The notes beneath the pieces are model-generated. The model worked only from the letters and a program-made list of their open reading frames with translations, did not search any database and had not been told where the DNA came from. Below, piece after piece: positions 49,418 to 58,952 of a DNA stretch of 64,000 bases (its first letter is position 1; every line of letters begins with the position of its first letter). The translations under genes and the position numbers were made by a program. The stretch is taken from positions 124,001-188,000 of the forward strand of contig JACPUX010000067.1 of assembly GCA_016192065.1 (NCBI GenBank), given 5' to 3'. Source of the DNA: Betaproteobacteria bacterium (GTDB lineage Bacteria > Pseudomonadota > Gammaproteobacteria > Burkholderiales > Casimicrobiaceae).

Positions 49418-49556
49418 TATACGCCGCGTAAGGTGATCTCGCGTTGCGGCAAACCCAGCCGTAATCAGAATCCGGAACTTCCCTCGGCACGGCAAGCAGC
49501 CGATTTTCGGCAGTGCCTTGGGGGCGACTGGGCCAAATGTTCGCAGGAGCCATGAA

Positions 49557-51668
49557 ATGAGCGAAGTTGTGAGCGTCTCCATGCACGGCGAAATCGCCGT
49601 GGTCACCGTTGCCAGCCCGCCGGTGAACACCCTGTCCCGCGAGGTGCGCGCCGGTCTCCAGGGAGCCTTCCAGTCCTTGCGCGCCAGTCCCGCGGCGAAG
49701 GCGATCACGCTGGCATGTTCCGGCAAGACCTTTCTCTCCGGCGGCGATCTGCGCGAATTCGAGACCGGCATCCAGGCTCCTGGCTACCACGAGGTGCTGC
49801 GTCTGATCGAGGACAGCCCGGTGCCGGTGGTGGCGGCCCTGCACGGCACGGTGCTCGGCGGCGGTCTGGAAACTGCGCTGGCCTGCCACTACCGCATCGC
49901 GCAGGTGGGCACGAAGCTCGGATTGCCGGAAATCACCCTGGGCATCATCCCCGGCGCCGGCGGCACCCAGCGCATGCCGCGCCTGATCGGACTGGAGCCG
50001 GCCCTCGACCTGATGCTCTCCGGCAAGCCACTCAGCGCTGTCGACGCGCAGCAGATCGGACTGGTGGACGCGGCCATCGACGGTGATGTCACCGCCGCCG
50101 CGATCGCCTATGCGCGTGCCCTGAGCGCAGCCGGCAAAGGGCCGCGCCGCACGCGCGAGATGCGCGTCGCCGGAGCGGACCGGGCCGGCGAGATCTTCGC
50201 CGCCCGCCGCGCCCATGTGACCAGAACGATGAGGAATCGCAACGCTCCGCAGGTTCTGCTCGAGGCCGCACAGGCGGCGGTCGAGCTGCCCTTCGACGCC
50301 GGGATCAGGCGCGAGCGCGAGCTGTCGAATCAGGTCGAGCGTGCCGTCGAAGGCCGCGCCTTTCGCCACCTCTTCTTCTCCGAGCGCGAGCTGCGCAAGA
50401 TTCCCGGCCTGCCCGCCGACCTCAAGTCGCGCCCGATCACCAAGGTCGGCATCGTCGGCGCCGGCACCATGGGCGGGGGCATCAGCATGTGCTTCGCCAA
50501 TGCCGGCATGGCGGTGACCATCGTCGACGCCAAGCAGGAAGCGCTCGACCGCGGGCTCGCCACCATCAGCAAGAACTACCAGCGCTCGGTCTCACGCGGC
50601 AGCCTCAAGCCCGAGCAAATGGAACAACGCCTGGCCCTGATCTCGCCGTCCTTGGACTATGCTGCCCTGGCCGGTGCCGACCTGATCATCGAGGCCGTGT
50701 TCGAGAACATGGCGCTGAAGCAGGACATCTTCCGCAAGCTCGACGCCGTGGCGAAGCCCGGCGCGATTCTCGGCACCAACACCTCGACGCTCGACATCGA
50801 CCAGATCGCCGCGCAGACGAAGAGGCCGCAGGACGTCATCGGCCTGCACTTCTTCAGCCCCGCCAACGTCATGCCATTGCTGGAGATCGTCCAGTGTGCG
50901 AAGACCGCGCCGGACGTGTTGATGACCGCGCTCGACCTGGCCAAGACCATCCGCAAGGTCGGCGTGGTGGCGAAAGTTTGCTACGGCTTTATCGGCAATC
51001 GCATGATGGACCCCTACGGCCGCGAGGCCGAGCGCTGCGTGCTGGAAGGCGCAACACCCGAGGAAGTCGACGACGCGCTGGAAGACTTCGGCATGGCCAT
51101 GGGTATTCTCGCCGTCTACGACATGGCCGGCATCGACATCGGCCACCTCACCCGCGTCGAGCGCGCCCACCTGCTGCCTAAGGACCCGACCTTCTACCGC
51201 CCGACGGCGCTGCTCACCGAGCGCGGCTGGCTCGGCCAGAAGACCGGCCGCGGCTACTACCGCTACGACAACCCCGAGCGCAAGCGCGTGCCCGATCCCG
51301 AGGCGATCGCGATGTTCGCCGAGGAAGCACAGCGCCTCGGCGTGCCCCAGAGGAAGCCCTCGCGGCAGGAGATCCAGGAGCGCTGCCTGTACGCGATGAT
51401 CAACGAGGGTGCGCGTGTTCTCGAGGAGGGTGTGGCCGTGCGCGCCTCCGACATCGACCTCGTCTACACCTCGGGCTACGGTTTTCCGCGCTACCGCGGC
51501 GGCCCGATGTTTTACGCCGACACGGTCGGGCTGAGGCGCATCTACGACCAGATCCTCGAGTTCCAGAAAACACTCGATCCGCAATACTGGCAGCCGGCGC
51601 CGCTGCTGGAGCAGTTGGCCAAGGCCGGCTCCAGCTTCGCGCAATGGCAGGCCGAACGAAAGGGATAG
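49557..51668 (+). CDS. Bifunctional enoyl-CoA hydratase/3-hydroxyacyl-CoA dehydrogenase
   Basis: This 703-residue beta-oxidation protein of FadB/FadJ layout has an N-terminal crotonase domain with SGGDLREF and [19 protein letters not shown], Glu in [17 protein letters not shown], a Rossmann NAD domain starting GAGTMGGGI (near residue 300) and two C-terminal dehydrogenase domains ([18 protein letters not shown]). The ATG at 49557 follows CAGGAG; a two-codon frame ATGAAATGA overlaps it. It hydrates and oxidises an acyl-CoA for the thiolase next door. Confidence 0.92.
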   Translation: MSEVVSVSMHGEIAVVTVASPPVNTLSREVRAGLQGAFQSLRASPAAKAITLACSGKTFLSGGDLREFETGIQAPGYHEVLRLIEDSPVPVVAALHGTVLGGGLETALACHYRIAQVGTKLGLPEITLGIIPGAGGTQRMPRLIGLEPALDLMLSGKPLSAVDAQQIGLVDAAIDGDVTAAAIAYARALSAAGKGPRRTREMRVAGADRAGEIFAARRAHVTRTMRNRNAPQVLLEAAQAAVELPFDAGIRRERELSNQVERAVEGRAFRHLFFSERELRKIPGLPADLKSRPITKVGIVGAGTMGGGISMCFANAGMAVTIVDAKQEALDRGLATISKNYQRSVSRGSLKPEQMEQRLALISPSLDYAALAGADLIIEAVFENMALKQDIFRKLDAVAKPGAILGTNTSTLDIDQIAAQTKRPQDVIGLHFFSPANVMPLLEIVQCAKTAPDVLMTALDLAKTIRKVGVVAKVCYGFIGNRMMDPYGREAERCVLEGATPEEVDDALEDFGMAMGILAVYDMAGIDIGHLTRVERAHLLPKDPTFYRPTALLTERGWLGQKTGRGYYRYDNPERKRVPDPEAIAMFAEEAQRLGVPQRKPSRQEIQERCLYAMINEGARVLEEGVAVRASDIDLVYTSGYGFPRYRGGPMFYADTVGLRRIYDQILEFQKTLDPQYWQPAPLLEQLAKAGSSFAQWQAERKG

Positions 51669-51673
51669 AGCTC

Positions 51674-52918
51674 ATGGCCAACGCATTCATCCCCTACGGC
51701 GCCTACTGGAGCACGCCCTTCGCCAAGTGGCAGGGCGCGCTGGCCAACCTCAACAGCATCCGCCTTGCCGCTTCCGTCGGGCGCAAGTTTCTCGAGGACA
51801 AACATATTCCCAGGGAGATCATCGATCTGGGCATCCTTGGCATCACCAACCCGCAACCGGGCAGCTTCTACGGCCTGCCCTGGCTCACCGGCATGCTCGG
51901 TCTGGAAAACGTGCCCGGCCCGACCGTGCAACAGGCGTGCGCCACCAGCGCGCGGGCGCTCCAGATGGCGGCCGCGGAAGTCGCCCAAGGCAGCGCCGCC
52001 TGCGCCCTGGTGGTGTGCGCCGACCGCATGTCCAACGGCCCGGTCGTGTATTACCCGGACGCTAGCGCCCCCGGCGGCAATGGCCTGACCGAAAAGTGGA
52101 CCCTCGACAACTTCGCCCGCGATCCCTATGCCGGCAACGCCATGATCGATACCGCGGAGAACGCCTCGGCGCGATTGGGGATCGGCAGCGCCGAGCTGAA
52201 CGAAGTCACACTGACCCGCTACGCCCAGTATCAGGCAGCACTGGCCGATGACCGCGCTTTTCAACGTCGCTACATGGTCGAGGTGCCGCTCTCCGACTCC
52301 AGCTTTCGCAAGCAAACGGGCTTGCTCGCGGCCGACCAAGGCATCTTCCCGACCACCGCCGAGGGCCTCGCCGGGCTCAAGCCGGTCAAGCCGAACGGCA
52401 CCCACAGCTTTGGCACGCAGACCCACCCGGCCGACGGCAACGCAGGCGCGATCGTCACCACGCGCGAGCGGGCGCGCGAGATCGGCGCTGATCCGGCGAT
52501 CGAAATCGAACTGCTGGGCGTCGGTCAGGCGCGGGTCGAAAAGGGCTACATGCCGCTGGCGCCAGTGCCCGCCGCGCAGGTGGCGCTCGCGCGGGCGGGC
52601 CTGTCCATCAAGGACATCGACGCGGTGAAAACGCATAACCCCTTCGCCGCCAACGACCTCGCGTTCGCCCGTGCGACCGGCTTCCCGCTGGACCGGATGA
52701 ACAACTATGGGTGCTCGCTGATCTGGGGCCACCCGCAGGGCCCCACCGGCTTACGCGCGACCATCGAGTTGATCGAGGAATTGGTCCTTCGCGGCGGTGG
52801 CGTGGGCCTGTTCACCGGCTGCGCCGCGGGGGACTCCGGCATGGCCCTGGTGCTGCGTGTGGCGGCGGCGCGCAGCGAAGGTGGCGCGGGCGTCTCGCGC
52901 CCAGACACTAGGAATTGA
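51674..52918 (+). CDS. Thiolase-family acetyl-CoA acyltransferase
   Basis: This 414-residue thiolase has nucleophile Cys89 (QQACATSARALQMAA), THNPFAANDLAF and the GHPQGPTGLR catalytic His segment. The normal NGGAIALGHP is changed to NYGCSLIWGHP, so it is a divergent thiolase. It starts 5 bp after the hydratase/dehydrogenase stop. It likely cleaves the 3-ketoacyl-CoA made by that protein. Confidence 0.85.
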   Translation: MANAFIPYGAYWSTPFAKWQGALANLNSIRLAASVGRKFLEDKHIPREIIDLGILGITNPQPGSFYGLPWLTGMLGLENVPGPTVQQACATSARALQMAAAEVAQGSAACALVVCADRMSNGPVVYYPDASAPGGNGLTEKWTLDNFARDPYAGNAMIDTAENASARLGIGSAELNEVTLTRYAQYQAALADDRAFQRRYMVEVPLSDSSFRKQTGLLAADQGIFPTTAEGLAGLKPVKPNGTHSFGTQTHPADGNAGAIVTTRERAREIGADPAIEIELLGVGQARVEKGYMPLAPVPAAQVALARAGLSIKDIDAVKTHNPFAANDLAFARATGFPLDRMNNYGCSLIWGHPQGPTGLRATIELIEELVLRGGGVGLFTGCAAGDSGMALVLRVAAARSEGGAGVSRPDTRN

Positions 52919-52931
52919 AATGGAGGCAGAC

Positions 52932-54044
52932 ATGTTCAAGGCAGCATGGCTAGCAGCGCTATTTTGGGTGGCCGGAACGGCGTGCGCCGAACCGGGCGTG
53001 AGCGAAGGCAAAGTGGTCATCGGTCAGTCAATCGGTCTGAGCGGACCCGTAGCGGCCGTGGCGCAGGACATTAGGTCGGGGCTCGCTGCCTATGTCCATC
53101 ACGTCAACCAGCGCGGCGGCATCAACGGTCGTCGGCTTGAGCTAAAGTCCCTGGACGACGGGTTCGCACCGCCGCGTACCGGAGAGAATGCCCGCGGCTT
53201 GGCTCGGGAGGCCTTCCTGCTGGCGGCTCCGCTCGGTACGCCGCACACCGCCGAGCTGTTGCAGGCCAGTGCCGGCGTACCGGTGCTGTGTCCCTTTACC
53301 GGGGCAGAGCGGCTTCGCGCCACGCCCAATCGCGTGCTGTTCCATATTCGCGCGGGCTACAAGGACGAAATCGCGCGGATGGTTGATCAGCTCACCACCC
53401 TGGGCATCAAACGGATCGCTCTGTTTCACCAGAATGATTCCTTTGGCGAGGAAGGTTTCGAACACCTGGATGCCGCGCTGCGAAAACACGGACTGAGCAT
53501 TGCCGCACGCGCCACCTACGAGCGCGGCAGCCTCGAGCTGTCGTCCGCGGTGATGACGCTCGCCCAGGCCGACCCCCAGGCGGTGATCATGTTCGCGGTG
53601 ACGCGCGCCGCGGCGGAACTGGTCCGGCGCATGATGCAGGCCGGGCGCTACACGCAGTTCCTGACCATCTCGCTTAACGGCAACGAGGATTTCATCAACG
53701 CCCTGGGCGAGCACAAGCGCGGCGTCGGCAATACGCAGGTCGCGCCCTATCCGTGGAACCTCGGCTTGCCGGTAGTCAAAGAGTATCAGCAGGCGATGCG
53801 CGAGACCGGGCAAACGCAGTTCTCCTACAACAGTCTGGAGGGCTATATCTGCGGGAAGGTCATCGGCGAAGGCATTCGGCGCGCATCGTCGGGGCTCACG
53901 CGGACTCGCTTCATCAGCGCCCTGGAATCGATGGATCGGTTCGACGTCGGCGGCTACGAGATCGGGTTTTCCGGCACCAATCATGTCGGCTCGCGCCACG
54001 TCGATTTGACCGTCATCGACGCCAAAGGGAAATTCTTGCGCTGA
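52932..54044 (+). CDS. Branched-chain amino-acid-type ABC substrate-binding protein (LivK-like)
   Basis: This 370-residue exported binding protein has a signal peptide ending TACAEPG, then the Peripla_BP_6 pattern: VVIGQSIGLSGPVAAVAQDI, GINGRRLELKSLDDGF, PVLCPFTGAERL and FHQNDSFGEEG. The ATG at 52932 has GGAGG upstream. The ligand may be an organic or aromatic acid rather than an amino acid, given the catabolic neighbours. Confidence 0.88.
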   Translation: MFKAAWLAALFWVAGTACAEPGVSEGKVVIGQSIGLSGPVAAVAQDIRSGLAAYVHHVNQRGGINGRRLELKSLDDGFAPPRTGENARGLAREAFLLAAPLGTPHTAELLQASAGVPVLCPFTGAERLRATPNRVLFHIRAGYKDEIARMVDQLTTLGIKRIALFHQNDSFGEEGFEHLDAALRKHGLSIAARATYERGSLELSSAVMTLAQADPQAVIMFAVTRAAAELVRRMMQAGRYTQFLTISLNGNEDFINALGEHKRGVGNTQVAPYPWNLGLPVVKEYQQAMRETGQTQFSYNSLEGYICGKVIGEGIRRASSGLTRTRFISALESMDRFDVGGYEIGFSGTNHVGSRHVDLTVIDAKGKFLR

Positions 54045-54069
54045 GCGTGAAGCGCCCAAAGGACTGAAG

Positions 54070-55107
54070 ATGGATTTGCAAATTGCTTTACTGCTCGGCC
54101 AGGACGGCGTGGTCAACGGTGCGATTTACGCGCTGCTCGCACTGGCACTGGTCCTGGTGTACGCCGTTACCCGCGTGATTTTCATTCCACAGGGCGAATT
54201 CGTCGCCTATGGCGCTTTGACCTTGGCGGCCATTCAGGCCGGAAAGACGCCGGGAACGCTTTGGCTGCTGCTCGGGGCGGGAGTGGCGGTGGCTCTCGTG
54301 GATGCGTTTGTGGCGCTGCGCGACAGCAGACCGCGGCGGTTGGCGCGGATCGCGCTCTGGAATCTGGCCCTGCCCTTGGCGGTGGTGGGCATGGCGCGTT
54401 GGCTGGAGCCAGCAAGGCTGCCGTTGGTCGCCCAGGTGGCGTTCGCGCTCGCCATCGTGGTGCCGCTCGGCCCCATGCTCTACCGCCTGGTCTACCAGCC
54501 GTTGGCGGAGGCCTCGGTACTGGTTCTTCTGATCGTTTCGATGGCGGCGCATCTGGCGCTGGTCGGACTGGGGCTGTTCTTTTTTGGAGCTGAGGGCTCA
54601 CGCACTCCACCTTTCAGCGATGCCCGGATTGAACTCGGCGCGGTCGCTGTGAATGGCCAAACACTCTGGGTGCTGGGGGCGAGCGTCGTGCTGATCGCGG
54701 CACTCTACCGGTTCTTCGGTCGCAGCCTTTACGGCAAGGCCCTGCGCGCGACCGCCTTGAACCGGGTGGGGGCGCGCCTGATGGGCATTTCCACCACCAT
54801 GGCGGGCAAGCTCTCCTTTACCGTGGCGGCGGGCATTGGTGCTTTTTCGGGCATCCTGATCGCGCCGATCACCACGGTGTACTACGACACCGGGTTTCTG
54901 ATCGGACTCAAGGGCTTCGTCGCGGCCATCATCGCCGGCTTGGCCAGCTACCCGGCTGCCGCCGCCGGCGCCATTCTGGTCGGGCTGCTTGAGGCCTTCT
55001 CATCCTTCTGGGCCAGCGCATTCAAGGAGGTTATCGTCTTCACGCTGATCATTCCGGTGCTGCTGTTCCGCTCCCTGACCTCGCGGCATGCAGAGGAGGA
55101 AGAGTGA
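54070..55107 (+). CDS. LivH-type ABC permease
   Basis: This 345-residue permease of the branched-chain amino-acid transporter family has GAIYALLALALVLVYAVTRVIF at the N-terminus, the loop TALNRVGARLMGISTTMAGKL and multiple membrane helices. It is coupled to the following permease-ATPase gene by a GTGA overlap. Confidence 0.9.
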   Translation: MDLQIALLLGQDGVVNGAIYALLALALVLVYAVTRVIFIPQGEFVAYGALTLAAIQAGKTPGTLWLLLGAGVAVALVDAFVALRDSRPRRLARIALWNLALPLAVVGMARWLEPARLPLVAQVAFALAIVVPLGPMLYRLVYQPLAEASVLVLLIVSMAAHLALVGLGLFFFGAEGSRTPPFSDARIELGAVAVNGQTLWVLGASVVLIAALYRFFGRSLYGKALRATALNRVGARLMGISTTMAGKLSFTVAAGIGAFSGILIAPITTVYYDTGFLIGLKGFVAAIIAGLASYPAAAAGAILVGLLEAFSSFWASAFKEVIVFTLIIPVLLFRSLTSRHAEEEE

Positions 55108-56867
55108 GACCCGGCCTGCCTCTGCTCGCGTTCCTGTCTGTTCTGGCAGCAGCGCCGGCCTTGCTGCCTGACTTCTACATCACGCTGCTTAATTACGTCG
55201 GCCTGTATTCGATCGTCGCCCTGGGGCTGGTATTGCTCACCGGCGTGGGTGGACTTACTTCTTTTGGCCAGGCTGCGTTCGTGGGACTCGGCGCCTATGC
55301 CACCGGCTATCTCACCACCGCCCACGCGATGTCGCCGTGGCTCGCCTTGCTGGTGGGCCTTGCGGTCACGGCCGCCGTGGCGGTCGTGCTCGGCTTTCTC
55401 ACCCTGCGGCTGTCGGGCCACTATCTGCCGTTGGGCACCATCGCCTGGGGCATCAGCTTGTACTACCTTTTCGGCAATCTGGAGTTCCTTGGCGGCCACG
55501 CCGGCCTGACCGGGATACCCTCGCTGGAGTTCTTTGGTTGGAAGCTCGACGATGGCCGGAGCTTCTATTACCTCACCTGGGCGACGCTGCTCGGCGCCGT
55601 GCTCGCCACCCGCAATCTGCTCGATTCGCGCGAAGGGCGTGCGATGCGGGCGCTCAAAGGCGGCGCGCTCATGGCCGAAGCAATGGGCGTCGACACCCCC
55701 AGGACCAAGATCGTCATCTTCCTCATCGCCGCGCTGTATGCCTGTATCTCCGGCTGGCTCTATGCGCACCTCCAGCGCTTCGTGAATCCCACGCCCTTCG
55801 GCTTGCACATCGGCATCGAGTACTTGTTCATGACCGTGTTGGGTGGCGCCGGGCACGTCTGGGGAGCGCTGGTGGGCGCGGGGGTGATCACCGTGCTCAA
55901 ACAGTGGCTGCAGGACATCCTGCCGAAGATTTTCGGCCAGAGCGGCAACTTCGAGGTGATCTTCTTCGGCGTGCTGCTGATCCTGGTGCTGCAACGCGCC
56001 CGCGACGGGCTTTGGCCCTGGCTCAAGCGCCTGGTGCCGGGTCGAGCCGCTCGGCGCGTCCTGCCCGAGGCCGACCCGCTGCCGCGACGGTCGATGCCCT
56101 CGGCCGGTACGGTGTTGCTGGAGGTGAAGAATGCGCGCAAGCAGTTCGGGGGGTTGGTGGCCAACAACGATGTCAGCCTGAACGTGATCGCGGGCGAGGT
56201 GATGGCGCTGATCGGGCCCAACGGCGCGGGCAAGAGCACGATGTTCAACTGCATCTCCGGTGTCGACCCGGTCACCCGCGGCGAAATCCACTTCCTGGGC
56301 CAACGCATCGACGATCTGGAGTCGCGGCAGATCGCCCGGCGCGGCGTGAACCGCACCTTCCAGCACGTCCGACTGTTGCCGACCATGAGCGTGCTGGAGA
56401 ACGTCGCCCTCGGCGCGCACCTTCGTGGCCACAAGGGCGTGCTGCCCGCGGCATTCCATTGGGAGCGCGTCGAGGAGGCACGGCTGCTGGCCGAAGCGAA
56501 GCGTCAAATCGACCGCGTCGGCCTGGGCGATCGCCTCTTTGACGAAGCCGGCAGTCTGCCGCTCGGTCAACAACGCCTGCTGGAGATCGCCCGGGCGCTC
56601 GCCGCCGACCCCTGCCTGCTGCTCCTCGATGAACCCGCCGCGGGCCTGCGCTATCAGGAAAAGCAGGAGTTGGCCGGATTGCTGCGCCGCCTGCGCGGGG
56701 AGGGAATGGGCATTCTGTTGGTGGAACACGACATGGATTTTGTCATGGGTCTGGCCGATCGCGTGGTCGTGATGGAATTCGGCGAGAAAATCGCGGAGGG
56801 CTTGCCCGAGGTGGTCCAGAAGGACCCGGTAGTGCTGGAAGCCTATCTGGGCGGAGTCGAGGGATGA
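55104..56867 (+). CDS. LivM permease fused to LivG ATPase
   Basis: This 587-residue fusion has an N-terminal LivM-type permease (to about residue 310; LTGVGGLTSFGQAAFVGLGA) joined through a short linker to an ABC ATPase. The ATPase has Walker A GPNGAGKST, the signature LPLGQQRLLEIARAL (variant of LSGGQ), Walker B LLLLDEPAAGL and the switch His in EHD. GTG start overlaps livH. The stop overlaps the livF-like gene by ATGA. A fused M-G pair is seen in several proteobacterial Liv systems. Confidence 0.9.
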   Translation: MRPGLPLLAFLSVLAAAPALLPDFYITLLNYVGLYSIVALGLVLLTGVGGLTSFGQAAFVGLGAYATGYLTTAHAMSPWLALLVGLAVTAAVAVVLGFLTLRLSGHYLPLGTIAWGISLYYLFGNLEFLGGHAGLTGIPSLEFFGWKLDDGRSFYYLTWATLLGAVLATRNLLDSREGRAMRALKGGALMAEAMGVDTPRTKIVIFLIAALYACISGWLYAHLQRFVNPTPFGLHIGIEYLFMTVLGGAGHVWGALVGAGVITVLKQWLQDILPKIFGQSGNFEVIFFGVLLILVLQRARDGLWPWLKRLVPGRAARRVLPEADPLPRRSMPSAGTVLLEVKNARKQFGGLVANNDVSLNVIAGEVMALIGPNGAGKSTMFNCISGVDPVTRGEIHFLGQRIDDLESRQIARRGVNRTFQHVRLLPTMSVLENVALGAHLRGHKGVLPAAFHWERVEEARLLAEAKRQIDRVGLGDRLFDEAGSLPLGQQRLLEIARALAADPCLLLLDEPAAGLRYQEKQELAGLLRRLRGEGMGILLVEHDMDFVMGLADRVVVMEFGEKIAEGLPEVVQKDPVVLEAYLGGVEG

Positions 56868-57598
56868 CCGAACCCATTCTGCGCGTGCGTGATCTGTGTG
56901 TCTCCTACGGCAAGGTCGAAGCGCTGCATCATCTCGACATCACGGTCGAACCGGGCCAGATCGTCGCCGTCATCGGACCCAATGGGGCCGGCAAGACCAC
57001 CATGCTTTCGGCCATCATGGGTTTGTTGCCTTCGAGCGGCGAGATCGAGTTTCAGGGCGAGTTGCAGCGCGCCTGCGAAGTTGAACACCTGGTTGCCATG
57101 GGGATGACTCTGGTTCCCGAGAAGCGCGAGCTGTTCAGCGAAATGAGTGTCGAGGACAACCTTCTGCTCGGCGCGTTCCAACGGTTCCACGCCGGTGAGC
57201 GTGACCAGGGCCGGACCATGGACCAGGTCTTCGCCACCTTTCCACGCCTCAAGGAACGCCGGGCACAACTGGCCGGCACACTCTCCGGCGGCGAGCGGCA
57301 AATGGTGGCGGTGGGCCGCGCGCTGATGGCCAAGCCCAAGCTGCTGATGCTGGACGAACCGAGTCTCGGGCTCGCGCCCATGGTCGTGCGCGAAATCTTC
57401 CACATCATCGCCGGACTCAGGGGGCTGGGCGTGGCCGTGCTGCTGGTCGAACAGAACGCGCGCGCGGCACTACAGATCTCCGACCATGGCTGTGTGTTGG
57501 AGACCGGCGGTGTGGTTCTGGCGGGCGAAAGCCGGGCCTTGGCGAACGATCCGCGGGTGGTTCAGACCTACCTCGGGCTCGGCGGCGCAAGGCCCTGA
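56864..57598 (+). CDS. LivF-type ABC ATPase
   Basis: This 244-residue second ATPase of the Liv importer has Walker A GPNGAGKTT, signature TLSGGERQMVAVGRALM, Walker B LLMLDEPSLGL and LVEQNARAAL. It completes a binding protein, LivH, LivM-G, LivF operon that is directly downstream of the thiolase gene. Confidence 0.93.
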   Translation: MTEPILRVRDLCVSYGKVEALHHLDITVEPGQIVAVIGPNGAGKTTMLSAIMGLLPSSGEIEFQGELQRACEVEHLVAMGMTLVPEKRELFSEMSVEDNLLLGAFQRFHAGERDQGRTMDQVFATFPRLKERRAQLAGTLSGGERQMVAVGRALMAKPKLLMLDEPSLGLAPMVVREIFHIIAGLRGLGVAVLLVEQNARAALQISDHGCVLETGGVVLAGESRALANDPRVVQTYLGLGGARP

Positions 57599-57629
57599 GC
57601 CGCCGCTCGACCTGCGCACTTCGATCGTT

Positions 57630-58562
57630 CTACAGGAACGGATCGGGCCACTCGTCGCTGGCGTCGTTGAACAGTTCGCAGACCAGGGCGCGCAGCCATT
57701 TGCTCTTGGCCTCGTGGTGGGCGTTGCGGTGCCAATGCTGCCTGAGCTGGATCGACGGAATCGCCAGCGGCGGTTCCATCACTTTGATGTTGGCGCCGGC
57801 CTGCGAGAAATAGAGCCCAATCGCGTGCGGCAGCGTCACCACCAGATCAGTCTTGCCGATGATCGTGGGAATGCTCATGAAGTGCGGCGTCAGCAGCACG
57901 ATGCGCCGCTCGATCTTCTTGCGTTCGAGATATTTCTCCAGAATTTCCTGGCTGCGGCCTTCGGCGCGCACCACCGCGTGACCCAGCGCGAGAAACTGTT
58001 CGAGCGTGAGCTTGCGGCCGCGGATGCGATGGTCGGCACGCAGCAGGCAGGCGAAGCGGTGGGTGAAGAGGCGCTGTTGAAAGAACGCGCTCGATTTGAG
58101 GTCGGGGAAATAGCCCACTGCCAGATCGACTTCGCCGCTCTCCATCGCCTGCTCCAGCCTTGCCGGGGGCAGCGACACCGAGCGCACCACGGCATGCGGC
58201 GCATCGCGTTGCAGGCTTTCCAGGATCTTGGGCAGGAACACCATTTCCCCGACATCGGAGAGCGCGAAGGTGAAGGTGGCAGTGGTGGTGGCCGGTTCGA
58301 AGCTCGCGGCCGAAAGCACATGATCGGCCACCCGCGCCAGCACCTCGCGCGCGCCCGCCGCCAAAGCGTGGGCGCGCGGTGTGGGCGACATGCCGCGGGC
58401 AGTGCGCACGAACAGCGGCTCGCCGAAGGCCTGGCGCAGGCGAGTCAGGGCCGCGCTCATCGCCGGCTGGCTCATGCCTAAAACCTGCGCCGCCCGGCTG
58501 ACGCTACCCGCGTCGTACAGGGCCACCGCCACACGCAGCAGGTTCAAATCGAAATCTTTCAT
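57630..58562 (-). CDS. LysR-type transcriptional regulator
   Basis: This 310-residue regulator has the N-terminal winged HTH (MKDFDLNLLRVAVALYDAGS, SRAAQVLGMSQPAMSAALTRLR) and a periplasmic-binding-like effector domain, most like the NodD/NahR/PcaQ-type group. It is convergent with the liv operon and divergent from the acyl-CoA ligase gene, its probable target. A decayed partial copy lies at 48320-48515. Confidence 0.9.
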   Translation of the reverse strand: MKDFDLNLLRVAVALYDAGSVSRAAQVLGMSQPAMSAALTRLRQAFGEPLFVRTARGMSPTPRAHALAAGAREVLARVADHVLSAASFEPATTTATFTFALSDVGEMVFLPKILESLQRDAPHAVVRSVSLPPARLEQAMESGEVDLAVGYFPDLKSSAFFQQRLFTHRFACLLRADHRIRGRKLTLEQFLALGHAVVRAEGRSQEILEKYLERKKIERRIVLLTPHFMSIPTIIGKTDLVVTLPHAIGLYFSQAGANIKVMEPPLAIPSIQLRQHWHRNAHHEAKSKWLRALVCELFNDASDEWPDPFL

Positions 58563-58706
58563 CGCGCATTATTATAGAACCTGATAATGCGCATCAGGCA
58601 AGCCGGCTTGCTCGATCGGCGTTGCCGCGCGTCTAATGCCCCTAATTCGAATGTCGTTTAGCGAGGGTGGTGCAGTCCGCGGCCAAGTCCGTTCCTGCCC
58701 AACTTT

Positions 58707-58898
58707 GGCCAGGCCGGGTCGCTGCGGGCCTGGCCGCGAAGCGGCGGCTCTTCGGCGAACTGAAAGGACCTGGCGGGCGAGCCCGCTCTTACCCAGCCTC
58801 GGCTGGGCCGATTGGGGGCGGCCGTGGCCGCCCCGGAAGGGTTCTGCAAAGACCCGGGGGCATTCGCGGGCCAACCCGCAAACGCGGTGAGAACCGCG
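58707..58898 (+). repeat. Array of consecutive hairpins upstream of the acyl-CoA ligase
   Basis: This GC-rich stretch holds at least six perfect stems in a row: 58707-58735 (9 bp), 58734-58744 (CCGC/GCGG), 58773-58786 (GCGGGC), 58792-58807 (CCCAGCC), 58815-58834 (GGGGCGGCC, 9 bp), 58866-58879 (GCGGG) and 58883-58898 (CGCGGT with a GAGA loop). It fills most of the 386-bp gap between the divergent regulator and ligase genes. An open frame runs through on the plus strand but reads as low-complexity Arg/Gly/Pro. It could be a mobile repeat or a structured leader RNA. Confidence 0.6.
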
Positions 58899-58916
58899 GA
58901 CGAAGGAGGAAGAAGC

Positions 58917-58952
58917 ATGGGTCGTTTCCCGGCCAGGAAGAGGTTCGCATGA
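58917..58952 (+). CDS. Candidate 11-residue leader peptide of the acyl-CoA ligase
   Basis: MGRFPARKRFA is preceded by GAAGGAGG, the strongest ribosome site in this leader. Its TGA overlaps the ligase ATG (ATGA at 58949-58952), so translation of the ligase may be coupled to it. The composition is strongly basic. Confidence 0.4.
   Translation: MGRFPARKRFA

Noticed and set aside
58667-58948. Extended N-terminus of the CoA ligase
   Set aside because: The extension crosses the hairpin array and reads as low-complexity Arg/Gly/Pro; ligases of this family start at the MNAAELL position, where a ribosome site is present.
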